Made by a program: the position numbers and the translations under genes. Positions 45,846 through 59,663 of a DNA stretch of 64,000 bases are shown piece after piece (the stretch's first letter is position 1; each line of letters begins with the position of its first letter). The stretch is from Riptortus pedestris (lineage: Eukaryota > Arthropoda > Insecta > Hemiptera > Alydidae), in contig CM032228.1 of the NCBI GenBank assembly GCA_019009955.1, positions 126,006,501-126,070,500 on the forward strand. The letters are read 5' to 3'. Under the pieces are notes generated by a model. It was not told where the DNA came from. It saw nothing but the letters and a program-made list of their open reading frames with translations, and did no database searches.

Positions 45846-48800
45846 GACTAAAATGTTTGATTGAGTTCACATATGAACGTTAAATAAATTTTAATAGCCT
45901 TTATTAACTAAACATTCTAGACTACTTATTATGAAGACACTTTAAATAATATTACTGATTCAAATATTAAGAGGCTTTGACAGAATATTATAACTAATAT
46001 TAGTAGTAATTTTTCTCGGAATAGTCAAGAGTATGTCCGAAATGGTTGTCTGGTCGTTAAGGAAAGACGCCAAGCAATTTTTGAGAATGAGGCCAGGATG
46101 AAGATACCCCCGGGGTTGCAGCTGTACCATAAATTATTGTAAAGTGTCCCAGAAGGCAGCTATGAATACACTGCAGTCAAAGCAACACTACATTCGCCTC
46201 CTTTCTTTAGCTATTATCTCTCCCGTTTTAATACCTCTCCTATTTCCAAACAGCTGGAAGCTTTAACGACAATTTTTACTTCTATCGAACACAGGTGTAA
46301 TTGTCTCCTTTAATTAGTGAACCCGATTTTAAAAATAATTACCCATTAGATTCTCTTTGTAAATATATTAATAAAGTTGAAGGTAAAAATCAATAAGCAG
46401 ATTTTTGACCGAAAATTGTGCAGCTGCTATTACAATGTGTGTATAAAACTAAACATTGATATTCCCTTTAATATCGCTTTTCACCGGAGAAGGTGATAAA
46501 AAATGCGGAAGATAACAGTTCACTTTTACAAAGAAAAATATGTTTTACATAACTTTAATTTATACAAAAGTGAAACGGAAAATATTTGAAACGTCCTTAG
46601 AAAAACTCTTCCAAATCATACCTATGTGAATTATATTTCTGTACTTGTGCTTTGTTATTTCTAAATGCACTCCAGGTGAATATCGCCCCTTTTGTATAAC
46701 AAGTACTTTATCTCTCAGGCAGCGATGCAAATATAATAGCTCTACGACCAAAATCATTTGGTTTGCCTGAACAGAGAAATAAAATAAAACATATATATAA
46801 AAACAGGAAAAATGTAGTGAACCAAAAAACTAAAATAAGGCCCTTAAACAGTACCTTTTTCAAACTCCTTCTCAAATAAAAAGTTTTAAAATTTTGATAT
46901 ATTGATAACTTAATATGAAATATTGAAGCTACTTTATCGGGGAACCTAGTATAATATTAACATCGATTTTAATGATATAAATTTAGCAATATCGATTGTA
47001 CCACATACCGATTTATGGTTGCATTTAGTACCAGGTTGTGTCACTTTATCAGTATAGAGAATAAATATCTCTATAGCCCATGGGCTGACTTTGGTTATAG
47101 ATGTAAAGATGATTTGTTTAAATAAAGAACGCGAAACATGTAGAGTTTTAATGAAGTGAATTAAGGAGAACTGTATTTCAATAAATTCTGCCCCTGTGCC
47201 CCTGATGAGTTATATTGTATTAGTATTATTGAGGCATTGGTGAATCAGTAATTTCTCTATTAAATCTTTTCATTTGGTCTTTATTAGGTGGATTTTATCC
47301 CAAGGGGAATAACAAAATAGTACATAAGACAAAGAGAAACGGCCGAGATTAAAGAGAAGAAGTAAATCCACATCGGGAGAAAGGGTAAGTGAAGGGCGGT
47401 TAAATAAAGATGGCAGCCATTATTTATCAGATCCTAGCCCTGCAAGTCCCACAAAAAGTCAAGAGTTAGTCGGCTCTAGTAGAGGAGGATTTAGGGAACC
47501 TCGGCCGGAGATTAATTCGGGTTCTTCGTCCCCTTAAAATCCTAGCACTAATCCAGGGGTTCAACTCCTAGCCCACCTAATGTCCTTAACTATCCTCCAC
47601 TAAATTCCCTCAACAAATAAATCTGTGAACCGTCAAAATTATACTATAAAAAGGTTTGTGATCAGTTAACTATTCTAATATTCTATTCCAGAGTAAACTG
47701 GTTAATCGCCAACAACTATTCTACAAAAAAAGTCAGTTCCTCCTCCATAACCTTTATTATTTCATAACTTCACTTCCATCTTCAGAACTACAGAACAGTC
47801 TCCATCTGTCTCACGTGGATAGTAAATACCAGAATAGCTCTCCTTGCAATCTGAACTTAATCTTTAATTTGACATAGAATATAGTTTGAACGGACCTCAT
47901 GTTTCACATATAAGAAGGATACATGGATCTTTCAAAAACTGTTTTTTTTAAGTAATTACCTTATTGATAAGGAAAAATAATAATGCCATGTCCTCTACTA
48001 GTACTTTAATTTACTCAGAGTGCACTTTCAGAGTCAGAACTCCATTGTCAGTGCCTGATTAAAGAAGTCTAGCCTGGACCAAAGTAGACTGCCGGGGGTT
48101 ATCTATTTTATCTAATTTCTCTTCATGGAAATCTGCTAAACTGAGCTGCTTGCCAAAAAACTGAAGAGTCACGGCTGAAACCCATCAAGACAAACCCAAA
48201 ACACTCACATATGCAACACTTGTATGTTGCATGTTCACCCGTAAAGCCAAACCTATGTATCTTCGCTCAACCGCCGGTCATACTATCATAACTTTATAAT
48301 AAAAAGATGTGATAAATCATATTTATTTTTTAGCTGGTGGTGAGGGCGATGAATCAGGTTAATTCGATTTTTTTTACAATAATGAAAAAGTTTTATTTAC
48401 ATATGTATCCCTTTTCATTATTACGGCAGCCTTGCTTTTTTCTGCTTTGATGATTAAAAGATCGTTTAATTTTAATTTATGATTTATTCCTTTAATAATT
48501 TAGCTCAGAGTTGGAGGTAGATTGAAGAGCTACCTTATGCCTAACAAATCTATTTATATCTGATGCACATTCCCCTTTTATAACATTATCAATTCTTATA
48601 GCGTCTTTAGAGGCAGCAAGTTTTACTATTTGATTTTTTGTTATAGGAAATTGTGAGGAGCCACAATAAACTGTTTCTGATAACCTGAGAAGTGATTAAC
48701 ATTATTTGGCAAGCTATTGTTCCTTATAGATACCTACTTACAAAAAATTCGTACGCCACAATGTGGGTATTAAATGTGCTTCAATGATTCCTGTACGGCA

Positions 48801-49015
48801 ACGAAATGTTCAAAATCCCAATTCAAGCACTCTTATAGTTGTAAATAAGTCTATCTTCTAATACCACTTTTAAGCAAAAAAGTAGTTTTTGAGTTAGAAT
48901 TCCATAACGGTAATCCTAGCTAGCTAATATTAACACAGAAATATATCTTTTTTCTTCTTATTCTATTATAGATGATTTATTTAAAATGTCGCATCTAGTC
49001 TCATTACACATATGT
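45846..49015. other. AT-rich sequence, mostly unassigned
   Basis: A degenerate HINE 5' segment (minus strand) lies at 47884-47950 (TTTGAACGGACCTCATGTTT) and a possible terminal TGGAAATCTGCTAAAC at 48126-48141. A Penelope-like tail may be present near 47125-47215. No gene recognised. Confidence 0.45.
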
Positions 49016-49021
49016 GTTGTT

Positions 49022-49195
49022 TCATTTATGCTGTAAAGCCTAATCGGGAAATCTACAGTTTACGGCTAGGGAGGGAGTAAAGAGTGAGTTACGCACTAAA
49101 TAAATTCCAGAATGCGATTCGAACCAACTACTCTAGGTTTACCAAATGTCTTGAAACCAACACCTTACCTCGTTAGTGAGCGTGACCTCTTTCAT
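49022..49195 (-). mobile_element. Degenerate SINE-A copy
   Basis: Recognisable blocks are CTAATCGGGAAATCTACAGT, CACTAAATAAATTCCAGAAT, GCGATTCGAACCAACTACTC (decayed B box) and TAGGTTTACCA. Both ends are eroded and no target duplication is detectable. Confidence 0.6.
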
Positions 49196-49934
49196 TGTAT
49201 ATTTGTGCGGAAAGTTAATTTATTTATGTCATGCTTAGTTTAATTAGTTCAAGGCCTACCAGCTCAATTCTACTTACAACTACATTTTCTTTTTTCATGA
49301 TGTAACCACTCTTGTTTCACTTTAGAATCTTCGTCTCGGTTCATTCCACAATATTCCATTTTCCTTTATAGCTAAATTCCAATTTTACGTTTAAAGCGAA
49401 TGAATAATGTAAATTTTTGTAGCTCAAGGGTGGAAAACCTCGAGAGATCTACAAGTTACCAGAGTTAGACTCCTTGCAAACACAATAATTCTTAACTTAA
49501 TAATTAACCAAATCATAAATTATTTACTGTTGATGTTTTCAGTTCTAAAAATGAATAAAATACATAATATATGTGTGTGACCTACTTTAAGGTGCTAATT
49601 GACTATTTTTTCTTGAATTTGCCCTTATTCTACAAAAACCCATGAGTTATTAGAAAATCGTGACTTAAATTTCCTCCTTGTTCGCGTATAACCGGTGTGT
49701 TGGCTCATTAGGACTTTTTTTTGTTTTGGGGTTTTTAAAAATTACGTGTTTTTGGTGGTTTAAGCAAGGGGCTTGACGGAATCATGTCATGAATTTAGAT
49801 TTTAATTGAGATCCACTAGTTTCCATTTTTTTTCTTAAACTCAAATCGCATGCCATTAATTTTTATTATAAGAAGCCTCATCTTATTCTCAGATAAAATA
49901 ATAAACGTTGTTATTGGACACTTGGACAAAGAAA

Positions 49935-50060
49935 AAAAGACGTCCAATTCTTCACAATTTTTTATTTCAGCGCTAAGTGCTTTCGAACACTATTGTCTCC
50001 ATCTTCAGAGCAACACATGAAAAACAATAACATCAGTAAAATCTCTAAACATTAAAACTT
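49935..50060 (-). mobile_element. 3' tail of Penelope-like family 2, isolated
   Basis: CCAATTCTTCACAATTTTTT, TTTCAGCGCTAAGTGCTTTC and TTGTCTCCATCTTCAGAGC are the reverse complement of the tail at 20150-20275. There is no ORF: an extremely 5'-truncated insertion. Confidence 0.75.
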
Positions 50061-51460
50061 GGCCATTTATCATATTAATATCAATAAATAAAAACACAAA
50101 ATAAATATCTAACAAAAGTGAATTTAATAAATGGACTTAAGTCAAATCCTAAATAAAATACGGAGAGTGAGAGATCCATTGAGGTATAGTTGTTATAGGA
50201 GGTCTTTTGGATAGCAAAATTGAATACACAAGCTTTAAGACTGCACAATTTATTTGACAGTGCACAAAACACTTTGTAAATAATTATTATTTATTAACTG
50301 TCTAGACACGTCTAGATACCCAGGCGGTTATTGCCGAGAACATTCTTTGACGCCAAAGGTCCTACCTTCAGGCAGTTCCTTTCATCTAACTCGTACTTCA
50401 TAAATATGTGATTAACTCTGTTTTGCTACACTATATAAGAATTTTTCACCTGCTAATACAACTGAGTATTACTATTTTCTCTCATCCCATCTACTAACCA
50501 CACTAATTTGTATTTACACTACTACTTGTCATTAAAGGGACTTGCTGTCCCAACCGGCCATCGTTTTCCCATGCCATGCAAGTGAGTAATAACTGAGCTG
50601 ATGTAGAATATCATATAATGTTTGAAACTTCTTGTAACAGATGGTAAGCGCATTTAATCATTTCATGAGATAGGTTGTCCAAATGCAGCCTGTCGCTAAC
50701 TGGAGGACTTTTTTCTTCTTTAGTTACTCGAAACACATTAATTCTTGTCACTGTTCTTGGAATCCATCACTATTTGAGAGGCCTAACTTTTGACAATGCC
50801 TTAGGACTTGGATGAATAATGAAATCTATAAGTATTTTAAGGCTGAACTTTTGCCCCAATTTGATCTACTCCTACCTCAAATCTGACTCATTCGTATCCT
50901 TAAACTTGTCGATATTAGTGTTATTAAATATTATACGGGTAGTATAATCATTATTATAGATTGCAAAAATTTACGTGATGTAAATATATTCAGGAACCGT
51001 AGCAGAAATACTTGTTCTAAGAAGTATCTTGCTTACGGTACTCAGCTGGCTGTCTGTTATCAGCTTGTTTGTTGTATCCGTAAGTAATTCTTCCAAAGGC
51101 CCTGGCACTCACCCGGTCTTCGTCAGTCCTTCACTCAATAATTACAAGTCTCTGTAATTATTCACATTATATTCATCGACAAAGCGGATCTCATTCTATA
51201 TTTCGTAACACGCTAAGGGAATAGGTTTTTTTTTATTTTTGTTACGTTTATTTTACGTATTGATTCTGGCTGACTATGTACATCAGTAGATTCAATCCAG
51301 AGAGATTTCATGCTTATCATATTTTCCAACACACCATCCTCATGATATGATCCAATAAATGTGAGTATTTCATTCATCATTCATATATCTGTCTCTTTCC
51401 AAGTACCTTCATTTCGTTTTACACCCGATACTCAAAAAAATAATTATTCGGTCAATAATG
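50061..51460. other. Unassigned AT-rich sequence
   Basis: Nothing recognised beyond a short palindrome TCTAGACACGTCTAGA near 50302. Confidence 0.5.
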
Positions 51461-51464
51461 GTTC

Positions 51465-52760
51465 CACCACATCCGCCGAGTGATTCCCGAAATGCCACAC
51501 GTCACCTCACACCAGGATAAAAATATAGGCTACAATTGTGCGTTCTCCATCATATCCGCCGAGTGATTCCCGAAATGCCACACGTCACCTCACACCAGGA
51601 TAAAAATATAGGCTACAATTGTGCGTTCACCATCACATCCGCCGAGTGATTCCCGAAATGCTACACGTCACCTCATCAATGTGTCTCATACCAGGATTAC
51701 AGTATAGGCTACAATTGTGCGTTCACCATCACATCCGCCGAGTGATTCCCGAAATGCTACAAGTCACCTCATCAATGTGTCTCATACCAGGATTGAAATA
51801 TAGGCTACAATTGTGCGTTCACTATCACATCCGCCGAGTCATTCCCGAAATGCTACAAGTCACCTCATCAATGTGTCTCATACCAGGATTGAAATATAGG
51901 CTACAATTGTGCGCTCACTATCACATCCGCCGAGTGATTCCCGAAATGCTACAAGTCACCTCATCAATGTGTCTCATACCAGGATTACTGTATAGGCTAC
52001 AATTGTGCGTTCACCATCACATCCGCCGAGTGATTCCCGAAATGCCACACGTCACCTCATACCAGGATTACAGTATAGGCTACAATTGTGCGTTCACCAT
52101 CACATCCGCCGAGTGATTCCCGAAATGCTACAAGTCACCTCATCAATGTGTCTCATACCAGGATTACAGTATAGGCTACAATTGTGCGTTCACCATCACA
52201 TCCGCCGAGTGATTCCCGAAATGCTACAAGTCACCTCATCAATGTGTCTCATACCAGGATTACTGTATAGGCTACAATTGTGCGTTCACCATCACATCCG
52301 CCGAGTGATTCCCGAAATGCTACAAGTCACCTCATCAATGTGTCTCATACCAGGATTACTGTATAGGCTACAATTGTGCGTTCACCATCACATCCGCCGA
52401 GTCATTCCCGAAATGCTACAAGTCACCTCATCAATGTGTCTCATACCAGGATTACTGTATAGGCTACAATTGTGCGTTCACCATCACATCCGCCGAGTCA
52501 TTCCCGAAATGCCACACGTCACCTCATCAATGAGTTCCATACCAGGATTACAGTATAGGCTGCAACTATGGTTCACGCACCTCAGCTACTGAGAAATTCC
52601 GGAAAAGCTACATCTATCCTCATCAAGGAGTCTCACTGCTGAATTACAGAGTAGGCTGCAATAATGGGTACAAACATCCGCGGACTGATTCCGGAAATGC
52701 CACACGTCACCGCATCAATTATTGTCATACCAGGATTAGAGTATAGGTTGCATTGTGAGA
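51465..52760. repeat. Minisatellite, 96-bp unit with 83-bp variants
   Basis: About 12 well conserved units spaced 96 bp apart (for example at 51641, 51737, 51833, 51929), with at least three 83-bp units lacking the 13 bases ATCAATGTGTCTC (near 51475, 51558 and 52025). Two degenerate units follow at about 52580-52760. The unit core is ATCCGCCGAGTGATTCCCGA, then AATGCTACAAGTCACCTC, ATACCAGGATTACTGTATAG and GCTACAATTGTGCGTTC. Because 96 is divisible by 3, long open frames (51619-52116, 52005-52592) run through it; the 83-bp variant shifts the frame, so they are not evidence of a protein. Confidence 0.95.
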
Positions 52761-54890
52761 GGACTACCTCTGCCCCCTAGGGATCCCGATAATTCCCACG
52801 GATGACTGCTAGTCACTACGCCATCGTATAATCGAATTCGTTCAGTTATTAGTTTAGCCTGTTGTTCAGCTGTCGTAGGTGGTCTGTAGTCCTCTTGTCC
52901 TGTCAGCCAATATAGGATTATTGGATTTCCATTTGTACTTTATTAATTTCTTATTTTGTATTCGGTATTCTTTAATGAGTGGTGCAAATGTATGGAAGAG
53001 TTTGTAATGAACTCAGAGAATCGGTACAAAGTGTTGTGTGCTTGGGCATCTTTTCTAAATACACTTATGCTTTGGAGACTGGTGTAGTCCTGAGTCAGAC
53101 TATATGGCTTTTAGATCTCAATTTGCAAGACAAGAAATTGCAAAAAATGACAAAGTATTTTTCGAAAAATGTTTTTGATTGCACGTGTGGCTGGTAATAT
53201 TTTGATAAAAGTAGTAGGTATCTGATGCACTTAATAAGCTAGTGAGAGGTTTTAGGTAATCACTGAGGGAATATATAGGGATGCCAAATGACTTTATTTT
53301 CATTATATCTTAAACCTATGGACGTAAACATGAATTCGAATATTACAATGAATAGATTTTGAAAAATGCCTTCTTCATAACACTCTGAAGATTCGGTTAT
53401 TGCTTGTAATAATTAATTTTCATTTTAGCGCTTTCTGGAGACTACTGTTATTTCTGAAGAATTGTCTGCATTATATGAAAAATGGAGCTTAAATTTCGTA
53501 GCCAGGAGTCCTAATGACTAAACTTGCCCCTCTTTCAGGGAAATAAAATAAGGAATAAGCAGAGCTCTGAGTAAATGGAGAAAGAAAACGAGGTCAAGCT
53601 AAGACCGGACCCTTTGGGAAGGAAGGGACAAGGAGACGGGAGCAAATAAATATTTGATATGCTTGCCACCAACCAAAGCACGGGCGGGGGTCCAGTCCTT
53701 TCAATATGTGAACCAAGTAATGAAATATCTCTAGCCGCCCCCTCATCGTATATAGCTATATTAAAAGTGGCTCTCCTTCCAGACCTCTTCAAGTGCCTCC
53801 TATAACGCAGGAATTTGGCTGCTTAAACCAGCTACGTCACAAAGGGAATGAAATAACAATATTTTCCCTCATGGTTTTTGTGTCCGTTATTTTATTTTTT
53901 CTTAAGTACCATATCGTGAAAATTAACAAACATTGCAAACAGAGACCTTTACAATTAAAAGAATTATCTATCTAGATCAGTTACTTACTCGTTCAACCTC
54001 TTCTTGTTTATGATAACTATGTAGAGAAACAATTCAACAGGAAGCACATTAACATTTATTTCAAAAGTATTATTTTTGTTTCACAAGTCTTTCTCTAATA
54101 ATGCTAACAGAAAATGTTTTGGTTACCTAATTAGAGAACTATAAATTACTCAGTTGTCGACCGATGTTGGATATAATTTAGATTGGCCTCGGTATCATTC
54201 ATATAGATTTGCAAGATTGTCAGCCGAACAATTTCAAGTATTGACCATGTAGCGTTCTGAATAATGTGAAATAGAGATTACACATTCATTTCTTGCTACC
54301 AAAAAATATTTCAGCCATTTGTTCCTTTGATCATTCCCAAAACTCGAAATATAATTGCATCTTGTAAAATTAGTGGTAATTTACTGACTTTGTACACAAA
54401 ATAAACTATCAGTAAATAATTAATATTTTAATTGCTTCTTGTTCCAGAGAAAACATTTTTCTGACAAACCAGGTATTGATCATAATTTTTCGCGCAGTTA
54501 AAGTTATGGGCTAGACACCCAATGGACCCTGGCCTCTTTCCAGCTGTACTTATTGCTAGCAAAATAAAAAAATACTAAGTAACGGCAAAGCTCGTTAGTA
54601 GTCAAAAGTGAACAAGAATTAGTGGGTGTTTAAAGGTGTAATTTGAAAAACTTCAAATATATCCTCAGTACGGGTCAATCAAAAAAAGTTCCACTCATAC
54701 TCAGTGTGTATTTTTTTCTTCTTGAAACTATTATATTATCATCAACTGAAATTTCAAGTACGGTTTGTAAGATTTTACTGGAGCAGAGGTGAAAAATATA
54801 ATGTTTGTTGACATTATGTGGGTTGGAAATCAACTAGGTTAAGCCCCTACTGAATGGCAATTATTTCCTTTCCCTTACTCATATATCAGT
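52761..54890. other. Unassigned sequence
   Basis: A diverged Penelope-like tail may lie at about 53425-53475 (TTTTAGCGCTTTCTGGAGAC). Frames at 52979-53197, 53535-53792 and 53793-53975 show no motif. Confidence 0.45.
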
Positions 54891-54899
54891 ACATTTTGT

Positions 54900-55362
54900 T
54901 GAATGAAACAAGGGGTCGGGCAGGAGTGGGGGTTATAAGGGAGGCCTGAAATTAAATATAGTGATATTTCGTTTTATTGGGGTTTCGGCAAATATCCACA
55001 TAACAAAAGTTGTTTATTTTGTTATTTAGAGAAATTTGCTCAACAATTCTTTTCAATATGAACTACCAGGTACCTCACCTGGATTCAAATTATAATATAT
55101 TATTATAATATTTTGTCCTTAATAATTTAAATCTATGCATAATGCACAGGAAACGGGAAATATGACAATATAGAGGGCAGTGAAGTCTTACGTAAAAAAT
55201 TAATTTTATTATTTACAAATCCACAGAAACGACGGGTATTAACCCTAAACACTGGGAAAGGTAAATGTCAAAATATTGTGCAAAGTAAAGCCTTGCCAAA
55301 AAAATACCATTACCATCCAGCCTCAAATGAACTCCCGGGCGAAGCCGGGTATCTGAGCCTGT
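54900..55362 (+). mobile_element. Helitron 3' portion
   Basis: The internal block at 54908-55020 (GGGAGGCCTGAAATTAAATA, TTTTATTGGGGTTTCGGCAA, CATAACAAAAGTTGTTTATT) is followed by an AT-rich part and the 3' end: perfect hairpin CCCGGGCGAAGCCGGG at 55334-55349, then TATCTGAGCCTG and a TA run. The terminal CTRR appears as CCTG, slightly decayed. No Rep/helicase frame. Confidence 0.6.
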
Positions 55363-55374
55363 ATATATATATAT

Positions 55375-55550
55375 ATTATTGATCTCATTTTCGTCATCTC
55401 TTGGGTAAGTTCAATGGAAGACAGTTTTATGACTATATCTTCAATAGCTGTTTCCATTAAAGAAAATCTACAAAACATATGTATAAGACTTTCTTTCTTT
55501 TTAGATAACAATCAAAGTCCGTTACGCAAGGTCTGCGTAAGGTAAGCAGG
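55375..55550 (-). mobile_element. Degenerate HINE/DINE-1-like fragments
   Basis: A 5' segment at 55380-55475 (ATCTCATTTTCGTCATCTCT, ATCTTCAATAGCTGTTTCCA) and a 3' segment at 55516-55545 (GTCCGTTACGCAAGGTCTGC, GTAAGGTAAGCAGGATTCC), both reverse-oriented and eroded. Confidence 0.5.
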
Positions 55551-57116
55551 ATTCCTACATGCTGGAATGTGTTGGAGATCTCACCTTTTATATTTTTTTT
55601 GTACAAGCCTCTTCATGTCTAGTTTGTGACATTGTTTATTGTTCAGCATTGAATTATTGAATTAAAACAGTCAAAATGATTTTTTTTAAGATTTCTGAGA
55701 AAAATAAATAACGCCACCAAGAAATTAAGAAATACAAATGTAGGAACAAACTTGAGTCAATCAAATTTTTGTACGAGATGCGGGGACGCACTCAGCTATA
55801 TCCAGTCCACCCTATTAATGCTTTACAAATTATAATCTAATATGACGTTTAAATGCTGACCACGAAAATAAATCATTATTAAATAAAATTTAATAATTTC
55901 ACCAACTCCATTGATATTAACAAGATGTACAATTTAAAGTGTTAACTCCAGCTACAGCTGCATGTCAGTAACTGGTTTATACATTGTTAAAAGACGACAA
56001 TGTGTACGAGTAAAATTTCGAAAATGTAGATACTCCTTTTCAAATGTCATATCCCGTATTTTATTGAGGTATGAGGATCAGCTGATTCTCAACAGGAAGT
56101 AGATAGTAGAACGGGAATTTGAGGCATATCCAAATTTTAAATTGGTAGGAACATTGTGGTCACACTAAAGTGCAAAGGAAGAATAGTAAAATGTTGTTGG
56201 AGGCCTGATTGACTGTATTTTTTTTTATAAATGTTAAATTTGACTTGGCTATTGCGACTCCGTAAACTGTGCCACTTCTGTAATAATTTAATAATACCAA
56301 GTAACATATTGCATTCTGTCACGTGTGATTTCAGATTCAATAATTACCTTTTTCAGTATTTAATTATATGAAATTACTGAAATATTAAAAAAAAAATCAT
56401 TTTTAAAACATATTGAAGCACATATTTTTTAAGAGTTAGTATATTTTATTTTATTACATCATTGAAAATTAATAATCCCAATTCGTGAAAACAAATGATC
56501 GGAAACGATTTCAACGGAACTATGCATTTTGACTCCTAAATATCGACAAATTGCTGAAATATCATGTTAGGACTTCAATTACATCAAGTTGTGCCTCTCT
56601 CATATTGCTTGAAAAGAACCAAGAGGGAGGTAGGGGTTTAAGAAATGAGAAAAAAATATGCGAATTTTTTCGTGTCTATTAGAGAATCAAAACATTTGAT
56701 TATAGCCTTTTCAATTTGTCATAAAAAGATCTATGGATTTTTTCTATGACATCTGCTTTTAATACCTTCACTTTTGTCCAGGTCAAGAGGCTAAGTCATT
56801 ACGAAAGGATAATTTTCAATGTTATTTATAAATGAGCCTTTACTTCTACTTATTGTAGGAAAGAGTATTTTGATGTTGAATAATCAGGCTTATTAACATA
56901 AAGAGGGGATCAATTTCTTAAGGAGAAAATAATAATACTCATAAAGGACTACATAAATACAGGAAATTTCAAGGGACTGCCCAGTACAAGAGACGGCAGG
57001 GTTGAGGATGCACGGAAAGCAATTACTTCGTGTACTCAAGGATTAGGCAGTAAAGGCGGCATCTTCCGACAGGTATGGCAATAGTATATATCCTGGCGAA
57101 ACCAACCCATTATAAG
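55551..57116. other. AT-rich sequence, nothing recognised
   Basis: No repeat copy, RNA or protein motif noticed. Confidence 0.5.
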
Positions 57117-57680
57117 GAACTGATAAGGATTAGGATTAGGGTTAATATGGTTTGGGCAATCAATAACTAGGTTATTACGCCATTTATAGTAGTATAATGC
57201 TGTTTACAAGTCCCTGTTTTACTCTATGTCTTACATAATATCAACTAATATATTGTAAATACCGCTCTTGTCATATCCTAAGGGTATTAAATTTACTAAT
57301 TTTCTATACGATTATTTCTTAACTAAATCCATAAATACATTTTTATTTATTTATATTTACTTAAAGATGTGTGCTAGTAACACGAGTTACGTTGTACCTA
57401 TTTACACTTCTTACTTAATAATTTGTACTGCCTTTATATTTGACCAATAATTAATAATTATTGTACATTTTTTAATACTGGTAATATACTTAACATATTA
57501 TACTTATCATATTTAATAATAGTATAATTACTTTTTTCATTATATATTATATTACATAAACACACATTTTCTCCCTTATATGCACTAATTTTCAACTGGC
57601 ATAATAATTATCCAATATTAGAATTAACTGACTTTTATTTTTTTATTTACTTTTTTCTGTTTTGTTTTTTTCAGGAAATT
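57117..57680. mobile_element. Partial second copy of the solo LTR family
   Basis: From TAAGGATTAGGATTAGGGTT to TTTTTTCTGTTTTGTTTTTT the sequence tracks positions about 32446-33000 of the solo LTR with scattered substitutions and small indels, roughly 90 percent identity by eye. Both LTR termini (TGTAAGACG and CTGTTACA) are absent, so this is a fragment. Same orientation as the first copy. Confidence 0.8.
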
Positions 57681-57689
57681 GATAGTAGT

Positions 57690-58720
57690 ATTCACCATAA
57701 AAGAAAAATAGAATTTTAGGATCACAGATAGATTGAATAATACATTAATATGAATAATAACGTTTACATTTTATGCTAGAGAAAGAATAATTAGTGTTAT
57801 AATAGCTTTATAGAAAACCGTATGCAAAGAGGTTGTGGTATACTGAAGGATATTGCTTGTTAAATCATTGTAAGGATTGCTAACCATACCATATGTCACA
57901 ATTTCAATGTAAATTAACCGTTAAAATTACAAAATTAAATACAGCGCATTGCAACGCAAGCCGATTTAATTATTCAGGCGGAAGACCGGAGAGAGATATT
58001 GTAATGAGGAGGCGAAGTGAGTGGAAAAGTTTGGTGAAAAAAGAAGCAGGAAATACTAAGTAGGAATGTAAAGGAGAAGTGTCCCTTGAATGGAAGAGAG
58101 TGGGTGGGAAGGAGAGAGATTGACGAGAAGAAAGAATGAGAGAGAGTGAGAGGGGGTTTAGTGCAGATGGAGATGAGGGAGAACCAAGAGTGGCTACCTC
58201 CTTCCGCCTCTAACTTATAAAGAGCAATGATATTTTCCACCAGTTCCAACACTCAGCACAATATTAGCCTCTCTTACCTCTCTACAATCCTCTCCCATTT
58301 ATTTCTTGTGTGCTAAATTGGGTCTAAAGCAGAAAGCAAATTGTTAACACAGGATTTAAGAGAATTAAGCTTTCTTTATTTTTTAAGGATGTTTAACTGC
58401 TTTCTCAAGTTACGCCTGCACTACTTTGTTTTAAGCGTAGTCACCATTAGGCTTTAAGGAGATAAAGACACTTCCCCTTCCGTCAAAATGGTCCTAAGTT
58501 AATTATTTGTCTAATAGCCCATGCTTTAATACAACAGCCTTTCCCCATCTGGTTTATACCTCTCTATATATATCTGACATTTGTCATACGAGACATAAGG
58601 TTTAACCTCTCAGTGACTGAGATAATTCTCACTTAAACGCTTAATCTCAGACTTTAAGTTCATTGAACCAAAGAATTACTCATGCCATAGAACGGCTAAT
58701 TTGGACAATGGGAGTAGTTT
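57690..58720. other. Unassigned sequence
   Basis: Includes a purine-rich block at 57980-58190 whose complementary frame (57974-58252) is S/L/P-rich and not a gene. Nothing else recognised. Confidence 0.5.
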
Positions 58721-58723
58721 AAA

Positions 58724-59653
58724 CGTCCGTCAGGCAGGGGCTGCCTGAACTAAGCAGATTTCCCATACTGATAACACAACACCACCGTGAATATTAAGTG
58801 AATAAATGCAAATGGTAACGAGAAATCTTTCAGTCAATTTTGGTATCTCCCAACGGATAACGTCTGAATAGTAAACAAACCGGTCTGCCAACCGCTCAGA
58901 GCAGACGGATAGAAATATTCTTCAACGGAAAGAAAGATAATTACTGAGATATATCTGAATATAATCAGAAGTAATATTATGGAAATTATTTACTATAATT
59001 ATTAGTGTAATTTATACTGAATCAGAATAATATTTATACCAATCAATCAAGTTTTAGTAATCCAAAAACTTAAGATTGAGGGGGTGGGCGAACAACAGAA
59101 CGTATTTGTAGTACGGAGTTGTATCTCGTATAATCAACGTCTCTTGAAATCAATATTTGATAATTAAGCTTTAAATAAAGTGATATATTATATAACAGTG
59201 AATTTTTCATCTGACGTGAGAAGGAGTAGGGGTTTGCTGAAGGCTGAAAACTGGAAAAAGCAGGTTCCTAGGTTAAAATTCAAGATAGAGAATAAATATA
59301 GTTCATTTAATTTGCAAAAAGATTGGTTATATACAATTTTTCGAATAGTAACGAAGATATTTTGAAGTTTCGAAAATCCTACCTCTAAACCCCTCCCCCC
59401 CTCCCACTCGTCTGATTTCAGCCATTAACGAAATTGATTTCTTTTTACATAAAACGATTAAATATCAAGTTTGGAAACGATCAAACGAAAATTGCGAACG
59501 CTAGAGCGTCAACAGACATATATATATAATATTGAACGGACCTCATTTTCGTCAACCCTGTGTAGGATCAATGAACATTTGAAGAAATTGTTCGAAAATC
59601 GCGTCTTGAGAACGACCTCAATAGCTGATTTCCCTCAAGAGAAATCTGCTAAA
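58724..59653 (-). mobile_element. HINE/DINE-1-like element copy H, full length
   Basis: Reverse-oriented copy with both ends. 3' end: GTCCGTCAGGCAGGGGCTGC, CTGAACTAAGCAGATTTCCC. Middle: a segment shared with the copy at 61292 (GATAACACAACACC and AATGGTAACGAGAAATCTTT), the C-rich run near 59390 and AACGCTAGAGCGTCAACAGA. 5' end: ATTTCCCTCAAGAGAAATCT followed by GCTAAAA. It contains an extra internal segment compared with copy G, so it belongs to a second subfamily of about 930 bp. Confidence 0.8.
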
Positions 59654-59663
59654 AATTTTGACA

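Noticed and set aside
51619..52592. Long open frames in the 96-bp minisatellite
   Set aside because: The unit length is a multiple of three, so open frames arise automatically; the 83-bp variant breaks the frame and no domain is recognisable.
51465..52760. CRISPR-like array
   Set aside because: Units are contiguous and near-identical over their full 96 bp with no unique spacers, in a eukaryotic context.
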